Source of the DNA: Micromonospora sp. M71_S20 | GTDB lineage: Bacteria; Actinomycetota; Actinomycetes; Mycobacteriales; Micromonosporaceae | NCBI RefSeq assembly: GCF_003664255.1 | Contig: NZ_RCCV01000001.1 | Coordinates: 2,232,001-2,296,000, forward strand | Direction of reading: 5' to 3' | DNA: 64,000 nt | Shown: in pieces, positions 1 through 8,025 of the stretch | Position numbering within the stretch: the stretch's first letter is position 1 | Layout: each line of letters opens with the position of its first letter | Made by a program: the position numbers and the translations under genes | Notes under the pieces: model-generated | Database searches by the model: none | What the model was told of the DNA's origin: nothing | Seen by the model: only the letters and a program-made list of their open reading frames with translations

Positions 1-2046
1 CTCTTCTCCACCGGCGACCAGGTGGCCGGCGACGCGTACGCGGCCGAGACGCTCGGGCGCACCCTGGCCCGCCGGGTGGCCGAACTCGCCGACGACCCCA
101 CCACGCCGCTCTTCTTCGGCCGCCTCGACTTCGGCCCGGCGACCGGGGCCCCGCCCGGCGACGGAACCGACGGGTGGCACGCGGACCACGCCGGGCGGCG
201 CTACCACGTCGGCCGGCGGCACGTCACCGACGACCGGGGCGAACCGCTGGTGCTGGACTGGCGGGCCCCGGTCTCCCGGTCGTTCTACCGGGCCAGCGCC
301 CGCGACCCGCAGGGCGTGGCCGTACGGCGCCGCTTCGGGTTCAGCAACGGGGCACTGACCAGCTTCGAGGACGAGCGCCTCGACCGGGGCGAGGAACTGG
401 GCACGACCAGCCGGATCCTCACCGCCGAGATCGAACGGCCGCGCGTCGGGCCGATGCGCGACATCGTCGCCACCATCCAGCCCGAGCAGGACGAACTGGT
501 CCGGGCCGACCTCGCCGACTCGATCTGCGTGCAGGGCGCCCCGGGCACCGGCAAGACGGCCGTCGGCCTGCACCGGGCCGCGTACCTGCTCTACCTGCAC
601 CGGGAACGGCTGCGCCGCTCCGGCGTGCTGATCGTGGGGCCGAACCGGGCCTTCCTGTCGTACATCGCGGCGGTGCTGCCGGCGCTCGGCGAGGTGGAGG
701 TCGAGCAGGCCACCGTGGAGGACCTGGTCGGCCGGGTGCCGGTGCGGGCCGTCGAGGACCCGGCGGTGGCCGCGATCAAGCACGACGCCCGGATGGCCGA
801 GGTGCTGCGCCGGGCGGTCGACGCGCACATCGGCGAGCCGACCGAGCCGATCATGGTGTCGGACGGCTCGTTCCGCTGGCGGATCGGGCTGGACCCGCTG
901 CACCGGGTGGTCCAGGAGACCCGCCGGGAGCGCCTGCCGTACGCCACGGGGCGCGAGCGCGTCCGGGCCCGGGTGGTGGCGCTGCTGCAACGGCAGGCCG
1001 AGGCGCGGCGCGCCGAGTCCCCGAGCGACGCCTGGTTGCGCCGGATGGGCAAGGCCACGCCGGTCACCGCCTTCCTCGACGCGGTCTGGCCGGCGCTCAC
1101 CCCGGAGGGGCTGGTGCACGCCCTGCTCACCGACCCGCAGCGGCTCGCGGCGGCGGCGGACGGGCTGCTCGACGCCGAGGAGCAGGCGCGGCTGCGCGGG
1201 CTCGTCGTCCCGGACCCCGGGCCCGGCCCGACGGCGGTGGCCGGCACCACGCCCGCCCCGGCGCGGCGGCCGGGCCCGGCCGGCACGAAGCTCGGGCGCA
1301 CGCCGAAGGCCACGAAGTGGACGGCGGCCGACGCCGTGCTGATCGACGAGGCGGCCGGGCTGATCGAACGGCCGGGCGGCTTCGGGCACGTCGTCGTCGA
1401 CGAGGCCCAGGACCTCTCCCCGATGCAGTGCCGGGTGATCGCCCGGCGCAGCGAACACGGGTCGATCACCCTCCTCGGCGACCTGGCCCAGGGCACCGCC
1501 CCGTGGGCCGCCGCCGACTGGCGGGAGTCCCTGCGCCACCTCGGCAAGCCGGACGCCGTCGTGGTCCCGCTGACGGTCGGGTTCCGGGTGCCCGCCGCCG
1601 TGGTCGCGTTCGCCAACCGGCTGCTGCCGGCGCTCGCCGTCGACGTGCCCCCGGCCGAGTCGCTGCGCCGCGACGGCGCGCTCGACGTGCGTACCGTCGA
1701 CGACCTGGTCGCCGCGACGGTGGCCGAGGTGCGCGCGGCGCTGGCGTTCGACGGCTCGGTGGCGGTGATCGCCGCCGACGACGCGGTCGGCGGGCTGCGG
1801 GCGGCGCTGGACGCCGCCGGCGTCGACACCGCGACCATCGACGAGGCGGCCGCCGCGGCGCGCGTCACGGTGGTGCCCGCGACCCTGGTCAAGGGCCTGG
1901 AGTACGACCACGTCATCGTCGTCGAGCCGGCGGCGATCGTGGCCGCCGAGCCGCGCGGCCTGCACCGGCTCTACGTGGTGCTCACCCGGGCGGTCTCCCG
2001 CCTCGCCGTGCTGCACGCCCGGCCGCTGCCCGCGCCGCTCGGGTGA
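1..2046 (+). CDS. helD: HelD-like superfamily 1 helicase/ATPase, 5' end cut by window
   Basis: The frame is open from base 1, so the GTG at 22 is probably internal and the true start lies upstream; about 680 residues are visible. Superfamily 1 motifs are present: Walker A GAPGTGKT at about residue 172 (counted from base 22), motif II VVDEAQDL near 457, and the C-terminal blocks VKGLEYDHV and LYVVLTRA, which correspond to the last UvrD-type motifs. Overall order and length fit the actinobacterial HelD group, ATPases that bind RNA polymerase and release stalled or drug-blocked complexes (family knowledge). The RNA polymerase role is inferred; a UvrD-like DNA helicase is the alternative. A hairpin follows directly after the stop codon. 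Confidence 0.8.
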   Translation, partial: LFSTGDQVAGDAYAAETLGRTLARRVAELADDPTTPLFFGRLDFGPATGAPPGDGTDGWHADHAGRRYHVGRRHVTDDRGEPLVLDWRAPVSRSFYRASARDPQGVAVRRRFGFSNGALTSFEDERLDRGEELGTTSRILTAEIERPRVGPMRDIVATIQPEQDELVRADLADSICVQGAPGTGKTAVGLHRAAYLLYLHRERLRRSGVLIVGPNRAFLSYIAAVLPALGEVEVEQATVEDLVGRVPVRAVEDPAVAAIKHDARMAEVLRRAVDAHIGEPTEPIMVSDGSFRWRIGLDPLHRVVQETRRERLPYATGRERVRARVVALLQRQAEARRAESPSDAWLRRMGKATPVTAFLDAVWPALTPEGLVHALLTDPQRLAAAADGLLDAEEQARLRGLVVPDPGPGPTAVAGTTPAPARRPGPAGTKLGRTPKATKWTAADAVLIDEAAGLIERPGGFGHVVVDEAQDLSPMQCRVIARRSEHGSITLLGDLAQGTAPWAAADWRESLRHLGKPDAVVVPLTVGFRVPAAVVAFANRLLPALAVDVPPAESLRRDGALDVRTVDDLVAATVAEVRAALAFDGSVAVIAADDAVGGLRAALDAAGVDTATIDEAAAAARVTVVPATLVKGLEYDHVIVVEPAAIVAAEPRGLHRLYVVLTRAVSRLAVLHARPLPAPLG

Positions 2047-2065
2047 CCCGGCGACTTGCGCCGGG
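2047..2065 (+). terminator. Hairpin directly after the helicase stop
   Basis: Perfect 7-bp stem CCCGGCG/CGCCGGG with a 5-nt loop begins at the first base after the TGA. There is no U-tract, as is usual in high-GC actinobacteria. It separates the helicase gene from the ABC operon. Confidence 0.5.
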
Positions 2066-2105
2066 AAGGTAGACAGGTGTCCGTGACAGCCACGACGAGC
2101 GCCCC

Positions 2106-3026
2106 GTGATCCTGGCCCGCGCCGAGGCGGTCAGCCGCCGCTACGGCGACGTGCTCGCCCTCGACCGGGTCGACCTGGAGGTCTCCGCTGGCGAGTTGGT
2201 CGGCCTGCTCGGCCCCAACGGGGCGGGCAAGAGCACCCTGCTGAACCTGCTCGTCGGGCTGCGCCGGCCCACCGCCGGCCGGGTCGAGCTGTTCGGCGGC
2301 GACCCGCGCGACCCGGCCAGCCGGCGGCAGATCGGGGTCACCCCGCAGGAGACGGGCCTGCCCGGCACGCTGCGGGTCGGCGAGGTGGTGGACTTCGTCG
2401 CCGCCCACCACCCCGACCCGGTCCCCCGGGGCGAGCTGCTCGACCGCTTCGGCCTGGGCGAGCTGGCCCGGCGGCAGACCGGCGGCCTCTCCGGCGGGCA
2501 GCGCCGCCGGCTCGCGGTGGCACTCGCCTTCGTCGGCCGACCCCGGCTGGTGCTGCTCGACGAGCCGACCACCGGCCTGGACGTCGCGGCGCGGCACACC
2601 CTGTGGGAGGCGATCCGGGCGTTCCACGACGACGGCGGCACCGTGCTGCTGAGCAGCCACTACCTGGAGGAGGTCGAGGCGCTGGCCCGGCGGGTGGTGG
2701 TCATCGGGCACGGCCGGGTGCTGGCCGACGACACGGTGGAGGCGGTCCGGGGGATCGTCGGCGTACGCCGGGTCAGCCTGGTCGCCGACGGCCTGCCCGC
2801 GCTGCCCGGCGTGGTCCGCACCGAGCGGGTCGACGGCCGCACGCACCTGCTCACCACCGACGCCGACGAGCTGGTGCGGGCCCTGGTCACCGCCGGGGTC
2901 GCGTTCGCCGACCTGGAGGTCCGCCCCACCTCGCTGGAGGAGGCGTTCCTCGCCATCACGGCTGCGCCGGGCTCGGAAGCCGGCCGTCCGACGGCCGACG
3001 TGGCCGGCCCGCCCGCCACCGCCTGA
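2106..3026 (+). CDS. ABC transporter ATP-binding protein (exporter type)
   Basis: A 306-residue ATPase of an ABC-2 type exporter. Visible motifs are Walker A GPNGAGKST near residue 38, the signature LSGGQRRRLAVAL near 130, Walker B LVLLDEPTTGLD near 150 and the switch histidine in LLSSHYLEE. The C-terminal extension after residue 215 (TSLEEAFLAIT) is typical of DrrA/NatA-like drug or lipid exporters. The GTG start at 2106 has no strong ribosome-binding site; a TAGACA-like box lies about 30 bp upstream. The gene is 15 bp upstream of its permease, so the two form one transcription unit. The substrate cannot be told from sequence. Confidence 0.88.
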   Translation: MILARAEAVSRRYGDVLALDRVDLEVSAGELVGLLGPNGAGKSTLLNLLVGLRRPTAGRVELFGGDPRDPASRRQIGVTPQETGLPGTLRVGEVVDFVAAHHPDPVPRGELLDRFGLGELARRQTGGLSGGQRRRLAVALAFVGRPRLVLLDEPTTGLDVAARHTLWEAIRAFHDDGGTVLLSSHYLEEVEALARRVVVIGHGRVLADDTVEAVRGIVGVRRVSLVADGLPALPGVVRTERVDGRTHLLTTDADELVRALVTAGVAFADLEVRPTSLEEAFLAITAAPGSEAGRPTADVAGPPATA

Positions 3027-3041
3027 GGGAACGGATCACCC

Positions 3042-3779
3042 ATGCGCCTCGCCCTCGTCCACGCCCGCTACCAGCTCCTGGAGACGGTCCGCATCCCGGT
3101 CGCCGTCGTCGGCAGCGCCTTCTTCCCGGCCGTCGCGATGCTCTTCTTCGTGGTGCCGTTCGCCGGGAAGGACCCGGTCGGCGCCACCTACGCCACCGCC
3201 GCCATGGTCACCTTCTCGGTGATGAGCGCGAACATCTTCCAGTACGGCGTCGGGGTCGCCGAGGACCGCGACCAGCCCTGGAACCCGTACACGCGAACCC
3301 TGCCGGCCGGCCCGGCGCCGCGCTTCGCCGGACGGGTGCTGGCCGGGCTGGCACTCACCTACCTCTCCCTGGTCCCGGTGGTGGCGATCGGGGCGGCGCT
3401 CACCGAGGCGCGGATCAGCGCACCGGCGTTCCTGCTGGCCCTGGCGATCGTCACGGTGATCTCGGTGCCGTTCACGTTGCTGGGTCTCGCCATCGGCTAC
3501 TCGATGCCGAGCAAGGCGGCGATCGTGGTGGCGCAGGTCGTCTTCTTCCCGCTCGCCTTCGGGGGCGGGCTGCTCTCCGCACCGGACCAGGCGCCCGGAT
3601 TCGTCGAGGCCGTCGCGCCGTTCCTGCCGACCCGGGGCGCGGTGGAGCTGATGTGGGCGGCGGTCGGCGACTACCCGGTCAACCCGCTGTCGATGGTCAT
3701 GCTCGGGGTCTGGGTGGTGCTGCTGGCGCTGCTGGCCGGGTGGGCGTACCGGCGCGACGAGGGTCGACGGTTCAGCTGA
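3042..3779 (+). CDS. ABC-2 type transporter permease
   Basis: A 245-residue integral membrane protein with about six hydrophobic segments, the last at residues 219-236, followed by a short basic cytoplasmic tail (YRRDEGRR). Size and topology match ABC-2 permeases that pair with DrrA/NatA-type ATPases. The ATG at 3042 lies 15 bp after the ATPase stop, with a purine-rich GAGGGAACGGAT stretch in front of it. It is presumed to form the membrane channel of an exporter for an unknown drug, lipid or peptide. Confidence 0.85.
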   Translation: MRLALVHARYQLLETVRIPVAVVGSAFFPAVAMLFFVVPFAGKDPVGATYATAAMVTFSVMSANIFQYGVGVAEDRDQPWNPYTRTLPAGPAPRFAGRVLAGLALTYLSLVPVVAIGAALTEARISAPAFLLALAIVTVISVPFTLLGLAIGYSMPSKAAIVVAQVVFFPLAFGGGLLSAPDQAPGFVEAVAPFLPTRGAVELMWAAVGDYPVNPLSMVMLGVWVVLLALLAGWAYRRDEGRRFS

Positions 3780-3874
3780 CGTTTCCTCGGATCCGCCCCG
3801 GGGCGCGGCGGGTCGGTGCCACGATTCCGGCAGGGGCGTGCCGGCGTGGCCGTCCCCCGCCGAGAGGGGTCGAC

Positions 3875-4636
3875 GTGAGCACCGTCCCGCCGGGCACACC
3901 CTGCTGGGCCGACCTCGCCACCCCGGGCCTCGCCGAGGCGCGCCGGTTCTATCCCGAGCTGTTCGGTTGGACCGGTCGGATCGACCCGCAGCCCGAGGCG
4001 GGCGGCTACACGGTCTTCCTGCTCGGCGGGCGGACGGTGGCGGGCGCGGGTCCGCCGGCCGTCCCCGACCAGGTGCCGATCTGGTCGACGTACCTGGCGA
4101 CCGACGACGCGGACCTGGTCGCCGGCCGGGTCGAGCGGGCCGGCGGGCAGGTCGTGGTGCCCCCGTTCGAGGTCTTCGACCAGGGGCGGATGGCGGTCTT
4201 CGCCGACCCGGCCGGTGCGACGTTCAGCGTCTGGCAGCCGATGTCGATGCCCGGGGCCGAGGTCTTCGACGTCCCGGGTGCGCTGACCTGGACCGAGCTG
4301 GTCACCCCCGACCCGGAGGGCGCGAAGGTCTTCTACGAGCTGGTCTTCGGCTGGCACCCGGACGACCAGCGGGCGGGCCCGGTCACGTACACCGGCTGGC
4401 GGCTCGGCACCCGGATCGTGGCCGGCATGGTGCCACCGCTCGGCGACGGGTTCCCCGCGGACACGCCCGCGTACTGGTCGGTGTACTTCGCCGTGGCCGA
4501 CGCCGACGCGGCCGCCGCCCGCGCCGCCGAACTCGGCGGCACCATCCTGGTCCCGCCCCAGACCACCCCGGCGGGCCGCTACGCCGCCCTCCGCGACCCC
4601 CACGGCGCCCTCTTCAACATCCTCACCCGCCCCTGA
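3875..4636 (+). CDS. VOC (glyoxalase/bleomycin-resistance fold) protein with two modules
   Basis: 253 residues holding two tandem vicinal-oxygen-chelate modules. Each opens with a similar element, PCWADLATP...FYPELFGW (about residues 9-31) and LTWTELVTP...FYELVFGW (about 132-155), and each ends with a GG...VPP...FADPAGA or LRDPHGA block. The GTG at 3875 follows GAGAGGGGTCGAC, a good ribosome-binding site; the long frame upstream of it overlaps the ABC operon and is spurious. Family members bind metals or sequester small molecules. The enzymatic activity here is unknown, and a hydroxylase-accessory or resistance role is only possible. It is convergent with the cobalamin-uptake operon. Confidence 0.85.
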   Translation: MSTVPPGTPCWADLATPGLAEARRFYPELFGWTGRIDPQPEAGGYTVFLLGGRTVAGAGPPAVPDQVPIWSTYLATDDADLVAGRVERAGGQVVVPPFEVFDQGRMAVFADPAGATFSVWQPMSMPGAEVFDVPGALTWTELVTPDPEGAKVFYELVFGWHPDDQRAGPVTYTGWRLGTRIVAGMVPPLGDGFPADTPAYWSVYFAVADADAAAARAAELGGTILVPPQTTPAGRYAALRDPHGALFNILTRP

Positions 4637-4649
4637 GCCCCTCCACCCC

Positions 4650-4724
4650 GTCGATCGAGCAGTTCGGGTGGGCGTTTCGCGCCCACCCGCCCCTTTCGCG
4701 GGGCACCACAACTGCATGATCGAC
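4650..4724. repeat. Palindromic intergenic element 1 (GTCGATC...GATCGAC ends)
   Basis: A 75-bp imperfect palindrome between two convergent genes. Its left arm GTCGATCGAGCAGTTCGGGTG matches the reverse complement of its right arm at 17 of 21 positions. Its right arm is nearly identical to the right arm of the element at 45493-45567. A strong internal hairpin sits inside it (4666-4688). Confidence 0.7.
4666..4688. terminator. Bidirectional terminator-like hairpin
   Basis: Perfect 9-bp stem GGGTGGGCG/CGCCCACCC with loop TTTCG, lying between the converging VOC and btuD-like genes and nested in palindromic element 1. Confidence 0.55.
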
Positions 4725-4764
4725 GCGGAAAGGAGGGGCGCGGGGGGCGGGGCGGCGGGGCGGG

Positions 4765-5613
4765 TCAGTGGTGGGGGCGGACCGGGACCACCAGGGGGCC
4801 GTGGTCGCCGTCGATGACGCGGACCGTGGCGCGGTACCAGGTGGCGAGGAGTTGCTCGGTGAGCACCTCGCGGGGGGTGCCGGCGGCCACCACCCGGCCG
4901 TCGGCCAGCAGCACCATGCGGTCGGCGTACTCGCCGGCGATCGAGAGGTCGTGCATGGTGGCGAGCACCGTCAGGCCGTGCTCGCGGCGTAGCCGGTCGA
5001 CCAGCTCCAGCACCTCCTGCTGGTGGCCGATGTCCAGGGCGCTGATGGGCTCGTCCAGCAGCAGCAGGGTCGCGCCCTGGGCCAGCGCGCGGGCCAGGAA
5101 GACCCGCTGCCGCTCGCCGCCGGAGAGGGTGGCCAGCTCCCGGTCGTGGAACCCGGCCAGGTCCAGCCCGTCGAGCACCTCGTGGGCGGCGGCCAGGTCG
5201 GCGGCGGACTCCCGGCCCAGCGGCGCGATGTAGGGGGTGCGGCCCAGCAGCACGTAGTCGAACACCGACATGCCGGCCGGCACGACCGGGGACTGGGCCA
5301 CGGTGGCGACCACCCGGGCGCGGTCGCGGCGGCGCAGCGCCTCGCTCGGCGTACCGAAGAGGGAGACGGCGCCCGGCGCGGGCAGCAGGCCGCCGACGGC
5401 GCGCAGCAGGGTCGACTTCCCGGCGCCGTTCGGGCCGATCACGGTGACCCACTCGCCGGGGGCCACGGTCAGGTCGACGCCGGCCAGGATCGGCGTGCCG
5501 TCCAGGCGCACGTGCAGGTCGCGCACCTCGACGGCGGGCACGGTGGCCGCGTCGGGGGTCCGCACGGCCCCACCGTCCGCCGGCCGCGCGGCCGGCACGC
5601 GCCGCGCGCTCAC
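4765..5613 (-). CDS. btuD: Cobalamin-type ABC transporter ATPase
   Basis: 282-residue ATPase of a siderophore/heme/cobalamin importer. Walker A GPNGAGKST lies near residue 58, signature LSGGERQRV near 165, Walker B LLLLDEPISALD near 183, and the switch histidine in ATMHDLS. The gene overlaps the permease stop by 4 bp. The operon leader carries a cobalamin riboswitch, so the cargo is inferred to be vitamin B12 or a related corrinoid, although the protein alone would equally fit FecE/HmuV. It powers import by ATP hydrolysis on the cytoplasmic face. Confidence 0.85.
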   Translation of the reverse strand: MSARRVPAARPADGGAVRTPDAATVPAVEVRDLHVRLDGTPILAGVDLTVAPGEWVTVIGPNGAGKSTLLRAVGGLLPAPGAVSLFGTPSEALRRRDRARVVATVAQSPVVPAGMSVFDYVLLGRTPYIAPLGRESAADLAAAHEVLDGLDLAGFHDRELATLSGGERQRVFLARALAQGATLLLLDEPISALDIGHQQEVLELVDRLRREHGLTVLATMHDLSIAGEYADRMVLLADGRVVAAGTPREVLTEQLLATWYRATVRVIDGDHGPLVVPVRPHH

Positions 5614-6713
5614 CCGAGCACCCGGCGGGAGGTACGCAGCACCAGGACGAAGAACGGGCCGCCGAGCAGCGCGGTGACCACGCCGATCGGGATCTCCGAC
5701 GGGGCGGCGGCGGTACGGGCCACCACGTCGGTCAGGGCCAGGAAGGCGCCGCCGAAGAGCAGCGACAGCGGCAGGATCACCCGGTAGCTCGACCCGGCGA
5801 GCAGCCGGACGGTGTGCGGCACGATGATCCCGACGAAGCCGATGAGGCCGGACGCGGAGACGGCGGCGGCGGTGCCGAGCGAGGCGGCGGCGATGAGCAG
5901 GTAGCGGGACCGCTGCGGGTGCAGCCCGAGGCTCGCGGCCTCGTCGTCGCCGACGGAGAGCACGTCGAGCTCCCGCCGGTGCAGCAGCACCACCAGGGCG
6001 GTGAGCAGGAAGTACGGGAGCACCAGCCGCACGTCGTGCCAGCCGGCGGTGGCGAGCCGCCCGAGCAGCCAGGAGTAGACCTGCTGGATGCTGTCGGAGT
6101 TGCGTTGCAGCAGGTAGGTCTGCCCGGCCGAGAGGAACGCGGAGACGGCCACCCCGGCGAGGATCAGCGTGGCCGTGGAGCGGCCGCGCCCGCCGGAGGC
6201 GCCCAGCAGGTAGGTCATCGCCACCGCGCCGATCGAGCCGACGAACGCGGCCAGCGGGATGGTGAGCGGCAGCCCGGTCAGCGCGCCACCCGCCCCGGCG
6301 CCGAGGGTGATCACGGCCGTGACCGCGAGCCCGGCCCCGGCCGCCACCCCGAGCAGGTACGGGTCGGCCAGCGGGTTGCGGAACACGCCCTGGTAGCAGC
6401 CGCCGGCCAGGGCCAGCAGCCCGCCGACCAGCAGCCCGAGCACCACCCGGGGCAGCCGCAGCTCGGTGACGATGGCGATCTCCCGCTCGGTCAGCCCGCT
6501 GTCGAGGCGTACCCCGGGAATGAGGTTGAGCAGCTCGGCCGCGACGCTGCCCGGCGGCAGGCTGACCGGGCCGAGGGACACCCCGGCCACCAGCGCGACG
6601 AGGACCGCGGCGACGCCGGCGACGAGCCAGCGGGGCCGCAGCCCGGCGGGCCGGGACGCGGGGAGCGTCCCGGCCCGCCGGGCGGACGGCGCCTTCACGG
6701 GCGGACTGCTCAC
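5610..6713 (-). CDS. btuC: FecCD/BtuC-family ABC permease
   Basis: 367 residues with about ten transmembrane segments, starting after a 30-residue cytoplasmic head. Family landmarks are the LRLPRVVLGLLVGGLLALAG block near residue 105, the NPLADPYLLGV block near 133 and GLIGFVGIIVPHTVRLL near 285, which is the coupling-helix region. It forms the membrane channel. It overlaps the ATPase start by 4 bp (translational coupling) and lies 13 bp after the binding-protein gene. Corrinoid as cargo is inferred from the riboswitch. Confidence 0.88.
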   Translation of the reverse strand: MSSPPVKAPSARRAGTLPASRPAGLRPRWLVAGVAAVLVALVAGVSLGPVSLPPGSVAAELLNLIPGVRLDSGLTEREIAIVTELRLPRVVLGLLVGGLLALAGGCYQGVFRNPLADPYLLGVAAGAGLAVTAVITLGAGAGGALTGLPLTIPLAAFVGSIGAVAMTYLLGASGGRGRSTATLILAGVAVSAFLSAGQTYLLQRNSDSIQQVYSWLLGRLATAGWHDVRLVLPYFLLTALVVLLHRRELDVLSVGDDEAASLGLHPQRSRYLLIAAASLGTAAAVSASGLIGFVGIIVPHTVRLLAGSSYRVILPLSLLFGGAFLALTDVVARTAAAPSEIPIGVVTALLGGPFFVLVLRTSRRVLG

Positions 6714-6726
6714 GGACGGGTGCGGG

Positions 6727-7665
6727 TCACGCCGGGACCTTGGCGGTCGCGTCGACGATCACACGCAGCAGCTCCACCACGCGGGGTCCCCAGCGGGAGG
6801 CGACGTCGTCGTCGAGGGCGACGATCTGGTTGTTCTTGACGGCGGTGACGCCGGCCCAGCCGCCGCGCGCCTTGACCGTCTCCGCGCTCTGCTTGCAGCA
6901 CTTGGTGTCGGCGAGGAAGACGAAGTCCGGGTCGGCCTTGACGATGACCTCCTGCGAGAGCTGCGGGTAGCCGCCCTGCTTGCCGTCGGCGTCGGACGCG
7001 TCGGCGATGTTCTCCAGACCCACCATCGTGTAGAGCGAGCCGATGAAGGTCTTGCTGGTGGCCGTGTAGAGCTCCGGGCCCAGCTCGTGGAAGTAGGTCA
7101 GCTTCTCGGCGCGCTTCGGCAGGTCGGCGACCAGCTTGGCGATGTCGTCCTTCATCCGCTTGGTCACGTCGGCCGCCTCGCCCGCGTGGCCGGTGAGGGT
7201 ACCCAGGTCCGTGATCTGCCGGTAGGTGTCCTCCAGCGTGGTCGCCGCCGGGTTCAGCAGGACGGGGATCTTCAGCGCGGTGAGCTGCTCGACGATCTTG
7301 TTGGTGTCGTTGGCGAGCACCACCAGGTCGGGGCTCTTGCCGGCGATCGCCTCGGCGTTCGGCTGGTAGCCGGAGAGGTCGCTCTTCGGGGCGTCGGCCG
7401 GGAAGTTCGACTGGTCGTCGACGGCGGTCACCTGCTTGCCGGCGCCGATGGCGAAGAGCATCTCGGTGGCCGTCGGGCTGAGCGAGACGATCTTCTCGGG
7501 CCGCTTCTCCAGGGTCACCGAGCCGACGGTGGCCGGGAAGGCGGCGCCGGCCGAGCTGGCGCCGGCGGCGGGGGTGTCGTCGGAGCTCTTCTCGGCGCAG
7601 GCGCCGAGGGCGAGCGCGGCCACCGCGAGGGTCGCGGCGAAGAGCCGGGGGGTACGTCTGAGCAC
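6727..7665 (-). CDS. btuF: Cobalamin-type ABC transporter substrate-binding lipoprotein
   Basis: 312 residues. The N-terminus is a lipoprotein signal: basic LRRTPR, hydrophobic core, then LGAC with the lipidated Cys at residue 23. The rest is a TroA/BtuF-like periplasmic-binding fold (EKIVSLSPTATEMLFAIG near residue 60, then DLVVLANDTN). The GTG start at 7665 was chosen because an AGGAGG box sits 4 bp in front of it; a longer reading would run back into the riboswitch. It captures the corrinoid outside the membrane and hands it to the permease. Expression is probably controlled translationally through the leader hairpin and the cobalamin riboswitch upstream. Confidence 0.88.
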   Translation of the reverse strand: MLRRTPRLFAATLAVAALALGACAEKSSDDTPAAGASSAGAAFPATVGSVTLEKRPEKIVSLSPTATEMLFAIGAGKQVTAVDDQSNFPADAPKSDLSGYQPNAEAIAGKSPDLVVLANDTNKIVEQLTALKIPVLLNPAATTLEDTYRQITDLGTLTGHAGEAADVTKRMKDDIAKLVADLPKRAEKLTYFHELGPELYTATSKTFIGSLYTMVGLENIADASDADGKQGGYPQLSQEVIVKADPDFVFLADTKCCKQSAETVKARGGWAGVTAVKNNQIVALDDDVASRWGPRVVELLRVIVDATAKVPA

Positions 7666-7669
7666 GGGT

Positions 7670-7708
7670 CCTCCTGTCGGTCGAGGAGCGTGGTGCTTCG
7701 CCGACAGG
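7670..7708 (-). promoter_or_regulatory. Candidate ribosome-binding-site sequestering hairpin (riboswitch expression platform)
   Basis: On the minus strand an 8-bp perfect stem, CCTGTCGG (7708-7701) with CCGACAGG (7680-7673), runs into the AGGAGG ribosome-binding site of btuF (7675-7670). Pairing would hide the first bases of that site, a common output mode of cobalamin riboswitches. The switch itself is inferred. Confidence 0.55.
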
Positions 7709-7762
7709 GAGCGGTGGCGCCCGTCCGCGAGGCGCCCTTCCTCGAGAGCGCGAGTCGCGACC

Positions 7763-7890
7763 ACGGACGCAGGCGACCTGGCTCGTCCCCGCCGCGACCC
7801 GGCCTTCGGCCGGGGTGGCGGGACATCACAGTTGCGGGACAGCGCCGGGCTCGCACCGGCTTCGCTGCGCGTGGTCGGTAGAACGGTAGC
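7763..7890 (-). ncRNA. Cobalamin (B12) riboswitch aptamer
   Basis: On the minus strand the conserved core reads GCCGGTGCGAGCCCGGC, then GCTGTCCCGCAACTGTGATG, and further on GAGCCAGGTCGCCTGC. This is the order of the cobalamin aptamer with its B12 box and closing P-stem. A GC-rich side hairpin (CCCCGGCCGAAGGCCGGG) sits between them. It lies directly upstream of the btuF-btuC-btuD-like operon in the same direction. The aptamer edges are approximate. Confidence 0.9.
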
Positions 7891-7910
7891 GCACGCCCCG
7901 GACGTGCCTC

Positions 7911-7972
7911 GTCGATCCAGGGCGTATCGGCGCTCGTTGATCACCAACGGCAGCGATATGCCCTGGATCGAC
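7911..7972. repeat. Palindromic intergenic element 2
   Basis: A 62-bp palindrome with 19-bp arms, GTCGATCCAGGGCGTATCG and its complement with one mismatch. A smaller inner hairpin CGTTG/CAACG flanks the sequence ATCAC. It lies between the riboswitch leader and the M14 peptidase terminator and shares GTCGATC...GATCGAC ends with elements 1 and 4. Confidence 0.7.
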
Positions 7973-7987
7973 GTCTGCTGGGAGGGT

Positions 7988-8022
7988 GGTGGGGCCCCGC
8001 CGGGGCGGAGCGGGGCCCCACC
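7988..8022 (-). terminator. Terminator hairpin of the M14 peptidase gene
   Basis: Perfect 13-bp stem GGTGGGGCCCCGC/GCGGGGCCCCACC with a 9-nt loop, 3 bp beyond the peptidase stop codon. Confidence 0.7.
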
Positions 8023-8025
8023 GGG

